DNA of 15,534 nucleotides from assembly GCA_028697875.1 (NCBI GenBank), contig JAQVEQ010000049.1, forward strand, positions 1-15,534, read 5' to 3'. The position numbers and the translations under genes are program-made. Below are positions 1-7,768 of the stretch, piece after piece (within the stretch, counting starts at the first letter, position 1; each line of letters starts with the position of its first letter). This DNA comes from Novosphingobium sp. GTDB taxonomy: Bacteria; Pseudomonadota; Alphaproteobacteria; Sphingomonadales; Sphingomonadaceae. The notes under the pieces are model-generated. The model was not told where the DNA came from. It searched no databases and saw nothing but the letters and a program-made list of their open reading frames with translations.

Positions 1-1
1 T

Positions 2-510
2 TGCGGCGACGCCCTGCGGCTGATGATCAAGGTCGACGAACCGACCCAGACGATCACCGAGGCGAAGTTCCAGACCTTCGGCTGCGGCTCCGCGATCGCC
101 TCCTCCTCGGCGCTGACCGAAATCATCATCGGCAAGACGATCGACGAAGCGCTCAAGATCACCAACCAGGACATTGCCGACTTCCTGGGCGGGTTGCCGC
201 CCGAGAAGATGCACTGTTCGGTCATGGGCTACGAGGCCCTCCAGGCCGCCGTCGCCAACTACCGCGGCGAAGTCTGGGAAGACGATCACGAAGAAGGCGC
301 GCTGATCTGCAAGTGCTTCGGCATCGACGACGAGATGATCGCCCGCACCGTGCGCCAGAACAAGCTGACGTCGGTCGAGGAAGTGACCAATTACACGAAA
401 GCCGGCGGCGGCTGCTCGACTTGCGCGGAAGGCATCGAGGAAGTCCTGGCCAAAGTGAACGCCGAGATGGTCGCCGAAGGCCTCATCCCGGCCCAACTGG
501 CTTTCGATCC
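2..510 (+). pseudogene. nifU: NifU Fe-S scaffold protein, truncated (5' end outside window, 3' end lost at junction)
   Basis: NifU builds Fe-S clusters for nitrogenase on a scaffold. The frame is open from base 2, beginning CGDALRL, which holds the first scaffold cysteine, so about 35 N-terminal residues lie outside the window. The ATG at 23 is internal. The IscU-like domain follows, with the FGCGSAIA and MHCSVMG cysteines. Next is the central [2Fe-2S] domain, with CKC near 310-318 and a CSTC pair near 413-424, ending in the usual NAEMVAEGLIP linker. After about base 510 the frame no longer resembles NifU. The C-terminal Nfu domain with its CxxC pair is absent, and the sequence becomes the tail of fixA in frame 3. 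The nifU frame meets no stop and runs in frame into fixB, ending at 1888. A gene caller would therefore report one long NifU-FixB protein. Identity is secure, but the exact breakpoint (about 488-525) is not. Confidence 0.88.
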
Positions 511-776
511 CGCCGCTGCTCCAAGCCGCCCGGGCGGAAGTCATCACGTGGAACGCCGAAGCCGTCGGGATCGAAGACCTGACCAAGTGCGGGCTGCGCG
601 GATCGCCGACGATCGTGAAACGGGTGTTCGCTCCCACCGCCCGCACCGAAAAGGCGGCGATCATCGAGGCCGAGGGCGGCCCCGAAGGCCGGGCCAACGC
701 CCTGATCGACGCGATCTTCACCAAGTCCCCCGATGTCGAACACGACCTGTTCGAACAGGCAGCCCACCACTTTTGA
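510..776 (+). pseudogene. fixA: FixA (electron transfer flavoprotein beta subunit), C-terminal fragment
   Basis: Frame 3 reads PPLLQAARAEVITWNAEAVG, then TKCGLRGSPTIVKRVFAP, and ends AAHHF with TGA at 774-776. This is the characteristic end of the EtfB/FixA family. FixA is the subunit that binds NADH and the bifurcating FAD in the FixABCX complex. Only about 88 residues remain of a protein usually near 280, so the nucleotide-binding N-terminal two thirds are missing. Upstream the frame shows no FixA-like sequence and reaches a stop at 21-23, and no start codon with a ribosome site is evident. The fragment lies 11 bases before fixB, as expected for the native fixA-fixB spacing, so the 3' side of the operon is intact. 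The upstream boundary is an estimate. Without FixA the remaining FixBCX should not work as a bifurcating complex. Confidence 0.85.
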
Positions 777-783
777 AGGAAGG
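776..783 (+). promoter_or_regulatory. Ribosome binding site of fixB
   Basis: AAGGAAGG begins inside the fixA stop codon and ends four bases before the ATG at 788. It fixes the fixB start at 788, even though the upstream nifU frame is open and in phase with fixB. fixB can therefore still be translated independently of the broken nifU/fixA. Confidence 0.7.
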
Positions 784-787
784 CGAC

Positions 788-1888
788 ATGACGGAACAGA
801 ATAAGCCCGCAACGCCCCCGGCAAGCGGCCGCGCCAATACCAAGAAGGAACTGCCCGAACACTTCAAGGCCTACAAGCACGTGTGGGTCGCGGTGGAAAT
901 CGAGCATGGCCAGATCCACAGCGTGTCCTTCGAACTGCTGGGTGAAGGCCGCAAGCTGGCCGACAAGCGCGGCGTCGAACTGGCGGCGGTCGTCATGGGT
1001 TCCGACCGCGCCGGGCTGGAAGAAGCCGCGGGCCAGTGCTTCGAATACGGGGCCGACTGCGTCTATGTGGCCTGCGACCCGGCCCTGACGCATTACCGCA
1101 ACGAGACGGCGACCAAGGTCCTGACCGACCTCGTCAACACCTACCAGCCGGAGATCCTCCTGCTCGGCGCGACCAACCTCGGCCGGGACCTGGCCGGATC
1201 GGTCGCGACGACACTGCAGACCGGCCTCACCGCCGACTGCACCGAACTCGAGATCGACGAAGAAGGCTCGCTCGCCGCGACCCGCCCGACTTTCGGCGGA
1301 TCGCTGCTCTGCACGATCTTCACGCTCAACTTCCGCCCGCAAATGGCCACCGTGCGCCCGCGCGTGATGGCCATGCCCGAAAAGCAGCCGGAGCGGACCG
1401 GGCGGATCGTCGAATTCGATCCCGCGATTGCCGAGGACGATATCGTCACCAAGGTGCTCGACTTCATTGCCGACCGCGACAGCGACAAGGCGCAGTTGCC
1501 CTATGCCGATATCGTCGTGGCTGGCGGGCTCGGCCTGGGTTCGGCGGAGAACTTCCAGCTGGTCAAGGAACTCGCCGAAGTGCTCGGTGCCGAATACGGC
1601 GGCTCGCGCCCGCTGGTGCAGAAGGGCTGGATCACCGCCGACCGCCAGATCGGCCAGACCGGCAAGACCATCCGGCCCAAGCTTTACATCGCAGCCGGGA
1701 TTTCCGGGGCCATCCAGCACCGCGTGGGCGTGGAAGGCGCGGATATGATCGTCGCGATCAACACCGATCCCAAGGCGCCGATCTTCGAATTCGCCCATCT
1801 CGGGGTCGTGGCCGACGCCGTGACGCTGCTGCCCGCCCTGACGGACGCCTTCGCCAAGCGGCTGCGCATCAACCGGCTGGCGAGCTGA
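788..1888 (+). CDS. fixB: FixB, electron transfer flavoprotein alpha subunit
   Basis: FixB is the alpha subunit of the nitrogen-fixation electron transfer flavoprotein. It pairs with FixA, carries an FAD, and passes electrons to FixC. The protein is 366 residues, the normal size. The N-terminal part, with VWVAVEIEHGQIHSVSFELL, is the ETF alpha/beta fold. The C-terminal FAD domain has the GQTGKTIRPKLYIAAGISG signature from about residue 289, followed by the INTDPKAPIFEFA segment. The ATG at 788 is chosen for its strong ribosome site and for the position where family similarity begins. The longer open frame reaching back to nifU is an accident of the upstream junction. Thirteen bases separate the stop from fixC, so the genes are co-transcribed. 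The gene itself looks intact, but its obligate partner FixA is truncated here. Confidence 0.95.
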   Translation: MTEQNKPATPPASGRANTKKELPEHFKAYKHVWVAVEIEHGQIHSVSFELLGEGRKLADKRGVELAAVVMGSDRAGLEEAAGQCFEYGADCVYVACDPALTHYRNETATKVLTDLVNTYQPEILLLGATNLGRDLAGSVATTLQTGLTADCTELEIDEEGSLAATRPTFGGSLLCTIFTLNFRPQMATVRPRVMAMPEKQPERTGRIVEFDPAIAEDDIVTKVLDFIADRDSDKAQLPYADIVVAGGLGLGSAENFQLVKELAEVLGAEYGGSRPLVQKGWITADRQIGQTGKTIRPKLYIAAGISGAIQHRVGVEGADMIVAINTDPKAPIFEFAHLGVVADAVTLLPALTDAFAKRLRINRLAS

Positions 1889-1901
1889 GGAGACACAAGC
1901 G

Positions 1902-3209
1902 ATGACCGATGAGAAATTCGACGCGATCGTGGTCGGGGCCGGTCCTTCGGGCAATGCCGCCGCCTACACGATGGCCAAGGCCGGACTGAACGTGCTGCAG
2001 ATCGAGCGCGGGGAATATTCCGGTTCCAAGAACGTCCAGGGCGCGATCCTCTATGCCGACGCGCTGGAGAAGATCATTCCCGATTTCCGCGACGACGCGC
2101 CGCTGGAACGCCACATCATCGAACAGCGGATGTGGACGATGGACGACAAGTCGCACACCGGAATGCACTACCGCTCCGACGACTTCAACGAAGAGAAGCC
2201 CAACCGCTACACGATCCTGCGCGCGCAGTTCGACAAGTGGTTCAGCGCCAAGGTGCGCGAGGCTGGCGCTCTCCTGCTGTGCGAAACGACCGTGACCGAA
2301 CTGGTCAAGGACCTCAAAGGCAATGTCATCGGCGTGCGCACCGACCGCCAGGGCGCCCCGATCATGGCGGACGTCGTGGTCCTGGCCGAAGGCGTGAACG
2401 GCCTTGTCGGGCAACGATCGGGCCTGCGCGAGGAAGTCGCGCCCGAAAGCGTCGCCCTGGCAGTCAAGGAAATGCACTTCCTCCCGCGCGAAGTGGTCGA
2501 GGCGCGCTTCAACCTTTCGGGCAACGAAGGCGTCGTGATCGAAGCGATGGGCACGATCACCAAGGGCATGACCGGCACCGGGTTCCTCTACACCAACGAG
2601 GAATCGATCTCCGTCGGCATCGGCTGCATCGTGTCCGACATGGCCGAAAGCAAAGTGACGCCCAACGAACTGCTCGAGGCGTTCAAGAACCATCCCTCGA
2701 TCAAGCCCTTGCTCGCCGACAGCGAATGCAAGGAATACGCGGCGCACCTGATTCCGGAAGGCGGATACAACGCAATTCCGCGCCTGTATGGCGATGGCTG
2801 GATCGTGGTCGGCGATGCCGGGCAGTTCGTCAACGCGGTTCACCGCGAAGGTTCGAACCTGGCGATGACCACCGGCCGGGTCGCGGCGGAAACGATCATC
2901 GCGCTCAACCGCAAGCGCGAGGAAATGAGCGCCAGCAATCTCGCCGAGTACGCGGCCCGGCTGGAACAGTCCTTCGTCATGAAGGACCTCAAGAAATACA
3001 AGGGAATCCCTGCACTTCTGCACGGCAACAAGGGCAATTTCTTCGGAACTTACCCGCAGCTTATCAGCCAGGCCATGCAGACCTGGTTCCGCGTCGATGG
3101 CGTGGACAAGAAGAGCAAGGAAAAGGCCATCATGCGCAACTTCCGGGAAACCCGGTCGCTGCGGGGCATGGTGGGTGACGCATTCAAACTCGTGAGGGCA
3201 TGGCGATGA
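1902..3209 (+). CDS. fixC: FixC, ETF:quinone oxidoreductase-like flavoprotein
   Basis: FixC is the FAD-containing dehydrogenase of the FixABCX complex and sends the high-potential branch of bifurcated electrons to quinone. The protein is 435 residues, the family length. It opens with a Rossmann FAD motif, VVGAGPSG, at residues 11-17, followed by the acidic end of the second strand in QIERG. A second FAD contact, the GDAGQFVN segment, lies near residues 305-312, with the HREGSNLAMTTGR stretch just after it. The start at 1902 has GGAG ten to thirteen bases upstream. The stop overlaps the start of fixX by the ATGA arrangement, implying translational coupling. Nothing appears damaged. Confidence 0.95.
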   Translation: MTDEKFDAIVVGAGPSGNAAAYTMAKAGLNVLQIERGEYSGSKNVQGAILYADALEKIIPDFRDDAPLERHIIEQRMWTMDDKSHTGMHYRSDDFNEEKPNRYTILRAQFDKWFSAKVREAGALLLCETTVTELVKDLKGNVIGVRTDRQGAPIMADVVVLAEGVNGLVGQRSGLREEVAPESVALAVKEMHFLPREVVEARFNLSGNEGVVIEAMGTITKGMTGTGFLYTNEESISVGIGCIVSDMAESKVTPNELLEAFKNHPSIKPLLADSECKEYAAHLIPEGGYNAIPRLYGDGWIVVGDAGQFVNAVHREGSNLAMTTGRVAAETIIALNRKREEMSASNLAEYAARLEQSFVMKDLKKYKGIPALLHGNKGNFFGTYPQLISQAMQTWFRVDGVDKKSKEKAIMRNFRETRSLRGMVGDAFKLVRAWR

Positions 3210-3511
3210 GTGAAATGATTTCCGGAGTGGCCGCGAAGGTCGAAGAAAAGCTCTTTCAGAACCGCTACCTGGTGGATGCCGGGCGGCCGCATATCCGGGT
3301 GAAACCGCACAACGAGCCGTCCGCCAGTCTTCTGGCCATGATTACGCTCTGCCCGGCTGGCTGTTACGCCACGACCGAATCGGGGCAAGTCGAAGTGGCT
3401 GCCGACGGCTGCCTCGAATGCGGCACTTGCCGGATCGTGACCAAGAAAACCGGCGAGATCGAATGGAATTATCCGCGGGGTGGATTCGGCGTCCTGTACA
3501 AATTCGGGTGA
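3206..3511 (+). CDS. fixX: FixX, ferredoxin-like protein
   Basis: FixX is the small ferredoxin that works with FixC in the FixABCX complex. From the ATG at 3206 the protein is 101 residues. Cysteines occur at 49 and 53 (LCPAGCY) and at 69, 72 and 75 (GCLECGTC). The last three form the CxxCxxC typical of FixX, which together with an upstream cysteine ligates one [4Fe-4S] cluster. The C-terminal WNYPRGGFGV is a hallmark of the family. An in-frame ATG at 3200 would add two residues, but the GAGGG at about 3193-3197 is spaced better for 3206. At 3206 the start codon overlaps the fixC stop (ATGA). This is the last gene of the fix operon before a 200-base gap. Confidence 0.93.
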   Translation: MSEMISGVAAKVEEKLFQNRYLVDAGRPHIRVKPHNEPSASLLAMITLCPAGCYATTESGQVEVAADGCLECGTCRIVTKKTGEIEWNYPRGGFGVLYKFG

Positions 3512-3559
3512 CCTTACAGCCGGTTCGTACTTCGCCCTTCCTTTTTGCAAATGCGAAGC

Positions 3560-3609
3560 ATCCGGGACAGCCAATTCCCAAGTATTTCCCTTGTAAATCT
3601 GTCCCGGAT
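3560..3609. repeat. 11-bp perfect inverted repeat between fixX and nifA
   Basis: ATCCGGGACAG at 3560-3570 is mirrored exactly by CTGTCCCGGAT at 3599-3609, with 28 AT-richer bases between. It could act as a hairpin ending the fix transcript, although no T-run follows, or as a pair of half-sites for a regulator of nifA. No canonical -24/-12 sigma-54 promoter, TGT-N10-ACA NifA site or FixK/FNR box was recognised in 3512-3711. The structure is directly visible; its function is open. Confidence 0.5.
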
Positions 3610-3711
3610 TTGAGATTTTATGCTGCACTGCAAAACACAGCTGCCGAATCACCCGCAGAAGGATGAAGGTGGGCGCAGAGAGAATGCGCTGACGGCAGGA
3701 AGGTCTTTACC

Positions 3712-5463
3712 ATGCCCGCTCTCGCGACCCCAACAATGCCACGCAGGCCGGAACGGCCAGTGACATCATACTCGCGCGAACCAAGCCATACCCGGGCCGA
3801 TATCGCGCTGCGCGGCGTTTACGAGATTTCCAAGATCCTGGCGGTGCCCTCCGGCAGGCTGGAGAACACGCTGGGCAACGTCCTGACCCTGCTGTCCAGC
3901 TTTCTCGACATGCATCACGGCCTCGTCGCCTTGCTCGACGACCACGGCAACCCGCGCAGCGTGGTCGGGATCGGCTGGAGCGAGGAACGGGCGCACGAGT
4001 GGTTCGGCCGCCTGCCCGAACGCGCCTTCGCCCAGATCATCGCCACCGAAATGCCCGTCGTCGTCCACAACATGGAAACCAGCCCGCTGTTCGCGGATTG
4101 GGAATACGACCAACCGCTGCCGCCCGACAGCCGCGTTTCGTTCATCGGCGTACCGATCCGGGTCGGCAACAAGGTCATCGGCACCCTGACGATCGAGCAG
4201 GTGTGGGACGAAACCACCACTTATCACGCCGCCGACGAAGATGTCCGTTTTCTCACGATGGTAGCCAACCTGATTGGCCAGACGATCGCCCTGATGGACA
4301 TCGTCAGCCGGGATCGCCAGCGCCTGATGGACCAGCAGCGCCTGCTCGAGAAAGAGTTGTCGACGCAAGCCGGCCCGGTTGCGAAGAACATGAGCGCGCG
4401 CGGCATCGTCGGTTCCAGCTCCGCGTTGCGCCACGCGCTCGATCAGATCAAGCTGGTCGCGCGCAGTCACTCGGCCGTTCTGCTGCGGGGCGAATCCGGT
4501 ACCGGCAAGGAATTGTTCGCCCGGGCCACTCACGACTTCTCGTCGCGCGCCAACAAGCCGTTCATCAAGCTCAATTGCGCGGCCTTGCCGGAATCGGTGC
4601 TGGAATCGGAACTGTTCGGCCACGAAAAAGGCGCGTTCACCGGGGCGGTGTCGCAACGCAAGGGCCGGTTCGAACTGGCCGATGGCGGCACCTTGTTCCT
4701 GGACGAAATCGGCGACACTTCGCCCGCCTTTCAGGTCAAGCTGCTGCGCGTCCTGCAGGAAGGGGAATTCGAACGGGTCGGCGGGACCAAGACGCTCAAG
4801 GTCGATGTCCGCCTGGTCTGTGCGACCAACCGCAATCTCGAGGAAGCGGTGGCTGCCGGCGAATTCCGCGCCGACCTCTATTACCGCATCAACGTGGTAT
4901 CCGTCCGCCTTCCCGCCCTGCGCGACCGGAGGGAAGACATTCCCGTGCTGGCCGACGAATTCCTGCGCCGGTTCGACGAGGAACACCATACCTCGCACAA
5001 GCTTTCCCAGTCGGCCTACAATGTGCTGAGCAACTGCAATTTCCCGGGAAATGTGCGGGAACTGGAAAACTGCATCCGCAGGACGGCAACGCTTTCCCAC
5101 CACGACCGGATCAGCGACGACGATTTCGCCTGCCGGCACGACGAATGCCTGTCCGCCGTCCTCTGGAAAACGGCCGTTTCCTCACCCTTCCCGATCGTCC
5201 AGTCCCGCCAGCCGGACACTGCCGCGTCCCCCGTCCAGCCGGTCGAGACGGTCGCAACCGGCGATGCGGCAGGCATGGCTTCCGGCGCCGCACCTCCTGC
5301 CGGCACGCCGCAGGACAACGTGAAGATCGGGCGCCAGGAACTGGTCGAGGCGCTGGAATCAAGCGGATGGGTGCAGGCCAAGGCGGCAAGGCTGCTGGGA
5401 CTCAGCCCGCGCCAGATCGGCTACGCCATCCGCAAGTACGATGTCGAAGTGAAGCGGTTCTGA
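3712..5463 (+). CDS. nifA: NifA, sigma-54-dependent transcriptional activator of nif genes (oxygen-sensitive type)
   Basis: NifA binds upstream activating sequences and uses ATP hydrolysis to open sigma-54 promoters of nif and fix operons. The protein is 583 residues. A GAF sensor domain occupies roughly residues 35-200. The AAA+ domain follows, with Walker A GESGTGKE at 260-267, the sigma-54 contact GAFTGA at 307-312 and Walker B GTLFLDEIGD just after. Cysteines at 442, 454, 474 and 479 form C-X11-C-X19-C-X4-C exactly, the motif of alphaproteobacterial and rhizobial NifA proteins that lose activity in oxygen and depend on iron. A low-complexity linker (about 490-535) leads to a Fis-type helix-turn-helix at about 553-575. 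AGGAAGG stands about eight bases before the ATG at 3712. It is a separate unit from fixABCX, and no autoregulatory site was identified. Confidence 0.96.
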   Translation: MPALATPTMPRRPERPVTSYSREPSHTRADIALRGVYEISKILAVPSGRLENTLGNVLTLLSSFLDMHHGLVALLDDHGNPRSVVGIGWSEERAHEWFGRLPERAFAQIIATEMPVVVHNMETSPLFADWEYDQPLPPDSRVSFIGVPIRVGNKVIGTLTIEQVWDETTTYHAADEDVRFLTMVANLIGQTIALMDIVSRDRQRLMDQQRLLEKELSTQAGPVAKNMSARGIVGSSSALRHALDQIKLVARSHSAVLLRGESGTGKELFARATHDFSSRANKPFIKLNCAALPESVLESELFGHEKGAFTGAVSQRKGRFELADGGTLFLDEIGDTSPAFQVKLLRVLQEGEFERVGGTKTLKVDVRLVCATNRNLEEAVAAGEFRADLYYRINVVSVRLPALRDRREDIPVLADEFLRRFDEEHHTSHKLSQSAYNVLSNCNFPGNVRELENCIRRTATLSHHDRISDDDFACRHDECLSAVLWKTAVSSPFPIVQSRQPDTAASPVQPVETVATGDAAGMASGAAPPAGTPQDNVKIGRQELVEALESSGWVQAKAARLLGLSPRQIGYAIRKYDVEVKRF

Positions 5464-5515
5464 GACGCGATCCACGTCGTTGAAACAACCGGCTGTCCGG
5501 TGTTCCCTTGCCTAT

Positions 5516-5550
5516 CCCGGTCGCGAACAGGCGCGGCATTCGCGACCGGG
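5516..5550. terminator. Perfect 12-bp hairpin between convergent nifA and the TonB receptor gene
   Basis: CCCGGTCGCGAA at 5516-5527 pairs perfectly with TTCGCGACCGGG at 5539-5550 around an 11-base loop. It lies between two converging genes, where a bidirectional terminator is expected. There is no T-run on either strand, so strictly intrinsic termination is uncertain. A second small hairpin (CCTCT/AGAGG, 5560-5573) follows. The rest of 5464-5618 shows nothing recognisable. Confidence 0.55.
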
Positions 5551-5618
5551 TACTTCGCGCCTCTCGAAAGAGGTGCCGGCGCGCACCGCGAACACGATGC
5601 GCGCCGCCCTCTCCAGCC

Positions 5619-7676
5619 TCAGTACTTCGCCCGCGCGGTCAGGGAGAAGCGCCGGCCCGGTTCCGGGAAACCGTCGGTCAGCTGGTAGGAATCGTCGAAG
5701 GCATTGCGCACGCCAACGCCGATGCTGACGTCTTCCAGTATATCGTAATCGATGCTGAGATTGGCCTGCACGTAGCTTCCCGTGCGGTAATAGAGCGAAC
5801 CGTCGGTCGTCACCGTCCAGCGGTCCGATGCGATTTCCATGCTCGGCCGGACATGCAGCGGCGGCAACGGCTGCCACTCCGCGTAAAGGAAGGCCTTGTG
5901 CGTCGGGACGCCGGTCGGCTGGAATGCGCTGTTGGTCGGATCGTCGAGATCGCGATGGACGTAAGTGTAATTCGCGCCGACCGTCAGGGTATCGCCGATC
6001 GCGGCATCCAGCGAAAGTTCGACACCGTAGTAGTCGCCTTTCCCGAGATTGCGGCTCTGCGTCACCGATTCACCCTCGTAAATCATCGGAAACGCCACGA
6101 TCACATCCGTCAGGTGGGAATAGAACACAGCCCCTTCGGCATACACGCTCCCGAACCTGCGGGATCCGCCGATCTCGAAATTGGTCGCCCGTTCGGCCTT
6201 GAGGTCGGGGTTGGACACGGCCCCGCCGAAGCGCGAACTGAACCGTTCGAAGATGCTGGGGAAGCGGACCCGCGAGGAAACGCTGAAATGAACGCTCGAA
6301 ACGTCGTCGGGCGTCCAGACGAGCTGCCCCTGCCCGTTCACCGCGTCGGCATCGCGGATGGGATAGCTGAAGATGGCGTCGTCGCCGCCTTCGGGCGGAG
6401 TGCCGTATTCTTCCGCGCGTTTGAGATCGCGCCAGTCGTAGCTTGCCCCCAGTACGAGCGTGAGCTCGGGCGACAGGGCCAGCCGGTTTTCGGCCGCGAC
6501 GCTCCAGGTGTCTTCCTCGTTATGCTGCTTGGGCTCGACAAAGCCGCTGGGGAAGCTCTGCTGGTACTCGACATGCTTGTCGCGGCGGAAATGCGCGGCA
6601 AGGGTAAGCGTGTCGGCAGGCGAAACGTCGATCGCCAGCTGGGCCGATCCGCCCCACGCGACGTCCTCGTAATAGCTGTTGAACGCCCGCCGCTTGGTCT
6701 GGGTCGTCTGGGTCGCATCGTCGAAGGCGCGCAGGAGATTGTCGAACCCGTTGCGGTAGATGCGCGTCTTGAGCGTCACGTTCGGCGTCAAAGCTGTAGT
6801 CGACAGGAAATAGATACTGTCGACATTCCACCACGGCCAGGTCCAGTTGCGCTGCGAACTGGCCGGGTCGGTGACATGGAGCGGCGCGTTCTTTGCCCCC
6901 TCCTGCCGGGTGTAGCTGATCGAATACTCGTCGGTGTCGTTGGGCGTGAATCCCAGCTTGAGATTCAGGCGCCAGTCCTTCGTCCGGGAGAAGTCGCGCG
7001 CGCCGCCATCTTCGCTGTCGGTCGGGGTAAAGCCGCCCGGCAGGTCCCAGTGGTCGCGGAAGGTGCGGGCGAAGCTGACTTGCCCGTACCACTTGTCGTG
7101 CCGGGTCCCGATCAGGCCGAACGCGGTATAGCCGGCATAGTCCGCATCGCGGTCGAGATCGAGCACGCCGCGCACTTCCGCTTCGAACGCCTTGGTCGGC
7201 TTGCGCGTGACGAGATTGACGGCGCCGCCCATCCCGCCCGGCCCGTCGAGCACCGAGGCATAGCCCTTGGCAACCTGGATTTCCGCGATGTCGGGCGTCA
7301 GGAAGCGCCCATAGTCCAGCCGGTTGTCGGCAGGCAGGTACACACGGATGCCGTCGATCGACAGGGGCACCTGGAAACGATCGAAGCCCCGGACGTAGAT
7401 CAGCTTTTCATTGCGCGACCCGCCCGAATTGGACGCCGCCACGCCGGGCATGAGATTGGCCGCGTCTTCCAGACTGTTGCGATTGAACGCCTCCATCGCC
7501 TGCGCGGTCAGTGTTTCGCCGCCTATCAGAAGCCCTTCCCCACGGTTTCCCGTCACCACGATCTGGCCAAGCGTGAAAGCACCCTCTCCGGCCTCATTGT
7601 TTTCTCCATCCGCGGCGATGGCCGGAACTGCGGACGTTGCTGAAATCACGGCGGCAAGAACAGTGAGATAACGCAT
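5619..7676 (-). CDS. TonB-dependent outer-membrane receptor
   Basis: This is an outer-membrane beta-barrel receptor that imports a bound ligand using energy from TonB-ExbBD. The protein is 685 residues. A signal peptide (MRYLTVLAAVISA to AIA-AD, about 22 residues) precedes a TonB-box-like QIVVTG. A plug domain follows, with the conserved VRGFDRFQVPLSIDGIRV and GGMGGAVNLVTRKP segments, then a long barrel ending in RRFSLTARAKY, the family's aromatic C-terminus. The start at 7676 is preferred to an upstream in-frame start at 7754, because it begins a proper signal peptide and has a G-rich ribosome site (AGGGGGGAC) just upstream. The substrate is unknown. The gene is divergent from a secreted protein and a di-haem peroxidase-like gene, which suggests a metal or metal chelate. 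It is distinct from the Fiu-like receptor further on. Confidence 0.9.
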   Translation of the reverse strand: MRYLTVLAAVISATSAVPAIAADGENNEAGEGAFTLGQIVVTGNRGEGLLIGGETLTAQAMEAFNRNSLEDAANLMPGVAASNSGGSRNEKLIYVRGFDRFQVPLSIDGIRVYLPADNRLDYGRFLTPDIAEIQVAKGYASVLDGPGGMGGAVNLVTRKPTKAFEAEVRGVLDLDRDADYAGYTAFGLIGTRHDKWYGQVSFARTFRDHWDLPGGFTPTDSEDGGARDFSRTKDWRLNLKLGFTPNDTDEYSISYTRQEGAKNAPLHVTDPASSQRNWTWPWWNVDSIYFLSTTALTPNVTLKTRIYRNGFDNLLRAFDDATQTTQTKRRAFNSYYEDVAWGGSAQLAIDVSPADTLTLAAHFRRDKHVEYQQSFPSGFVEPKQHNEEDTWSVAAENRLALSPELTLVLGASYDWRDLKRAEEYGTPPEGGDDAIFSYPIRDADAVNGQGQLVWTPDDVSSVHFSVSSRVRFPSIFERFSSRFGGAVSNPDLKAERATNFEIGGSRRFGSVYAEGAVFYSHLTDVIVAFPMIYEGESVTQSRNLGKGDYYGVELSLDAAIGDTLTVGANYTYVHRDLDDPTNSAFQPTGVPTHKAFLYAEWQPLPPLHVRPSMEIASDRWTVTTDGSLYYRTGSYVQANLSIDYDILEDVSIGVGVRNAFDDSYQLTDGFPEPGRRFSLTARAKY

Positions 7677-7690
7677 GAGAAATGTCCCCC

Positions 7691-7746
7691 CTGTTTGGAA
7701 CAGCTGTTGCGGATTAAGCCCGCAATCTATATACCACAGGATATAG
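7691..7746. promoter_or_regulatory. Divergent promoter region with palindromic candidate operators
   Basis: The 92 bases between the TonB-receptor start (7676) and the secreted-protein start (7769) must hold promoters for both directions. Visible symmetry includes CTGTT-TGG-AACAG at 7691-7703, the palindrome AACAGCTGTT at 7699-7708, and an AT-rich element, CTATAT...ATATAG, at 7727-7746 whose inner CC/GG also pair apart from one extra base. These are candidate regulator sites. No match to a specific known box is claimed. Confidence 0.4.
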
Positions 7747-7768
7747 GTTAGCAAGATGGTGGAAACTC

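Noticed and set aside
23..1888. A single 621-residue NifU-FixB protein
   Set aside because: The middle part (about 510-780) encodes the FixA tail in another frame, and fixB has its own strong ribosome site. The open frame is a by-product of the junction, although read-through cannot be excluded.
1869..3023. Long - strand open frame opposite fixC
   Set aside because: Antisense shadow of fixC. It shows no ribosome site and no recognisable domain.
3512..3711. A sigma-54 (-24/-12) promoter or NifA upstream site before nifA
   Set aside because: No GG-N10-GC arrangement with consensus context and no TGT-N10-ACA was found on reading the gap.
3766..5139. Long - strand open frame opposite nifA
   Set aside because: Antisense shadow of nifA. 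NifA has all expected domains in the other direction.
5508..7643. Long + strand open frame opposite the TonB receptor gene
   Set aside because: It is an Arg/Gly-rich antisense shadow in high-GC DNA with no protein-family features. The opposite strand encodes a complete receptor.
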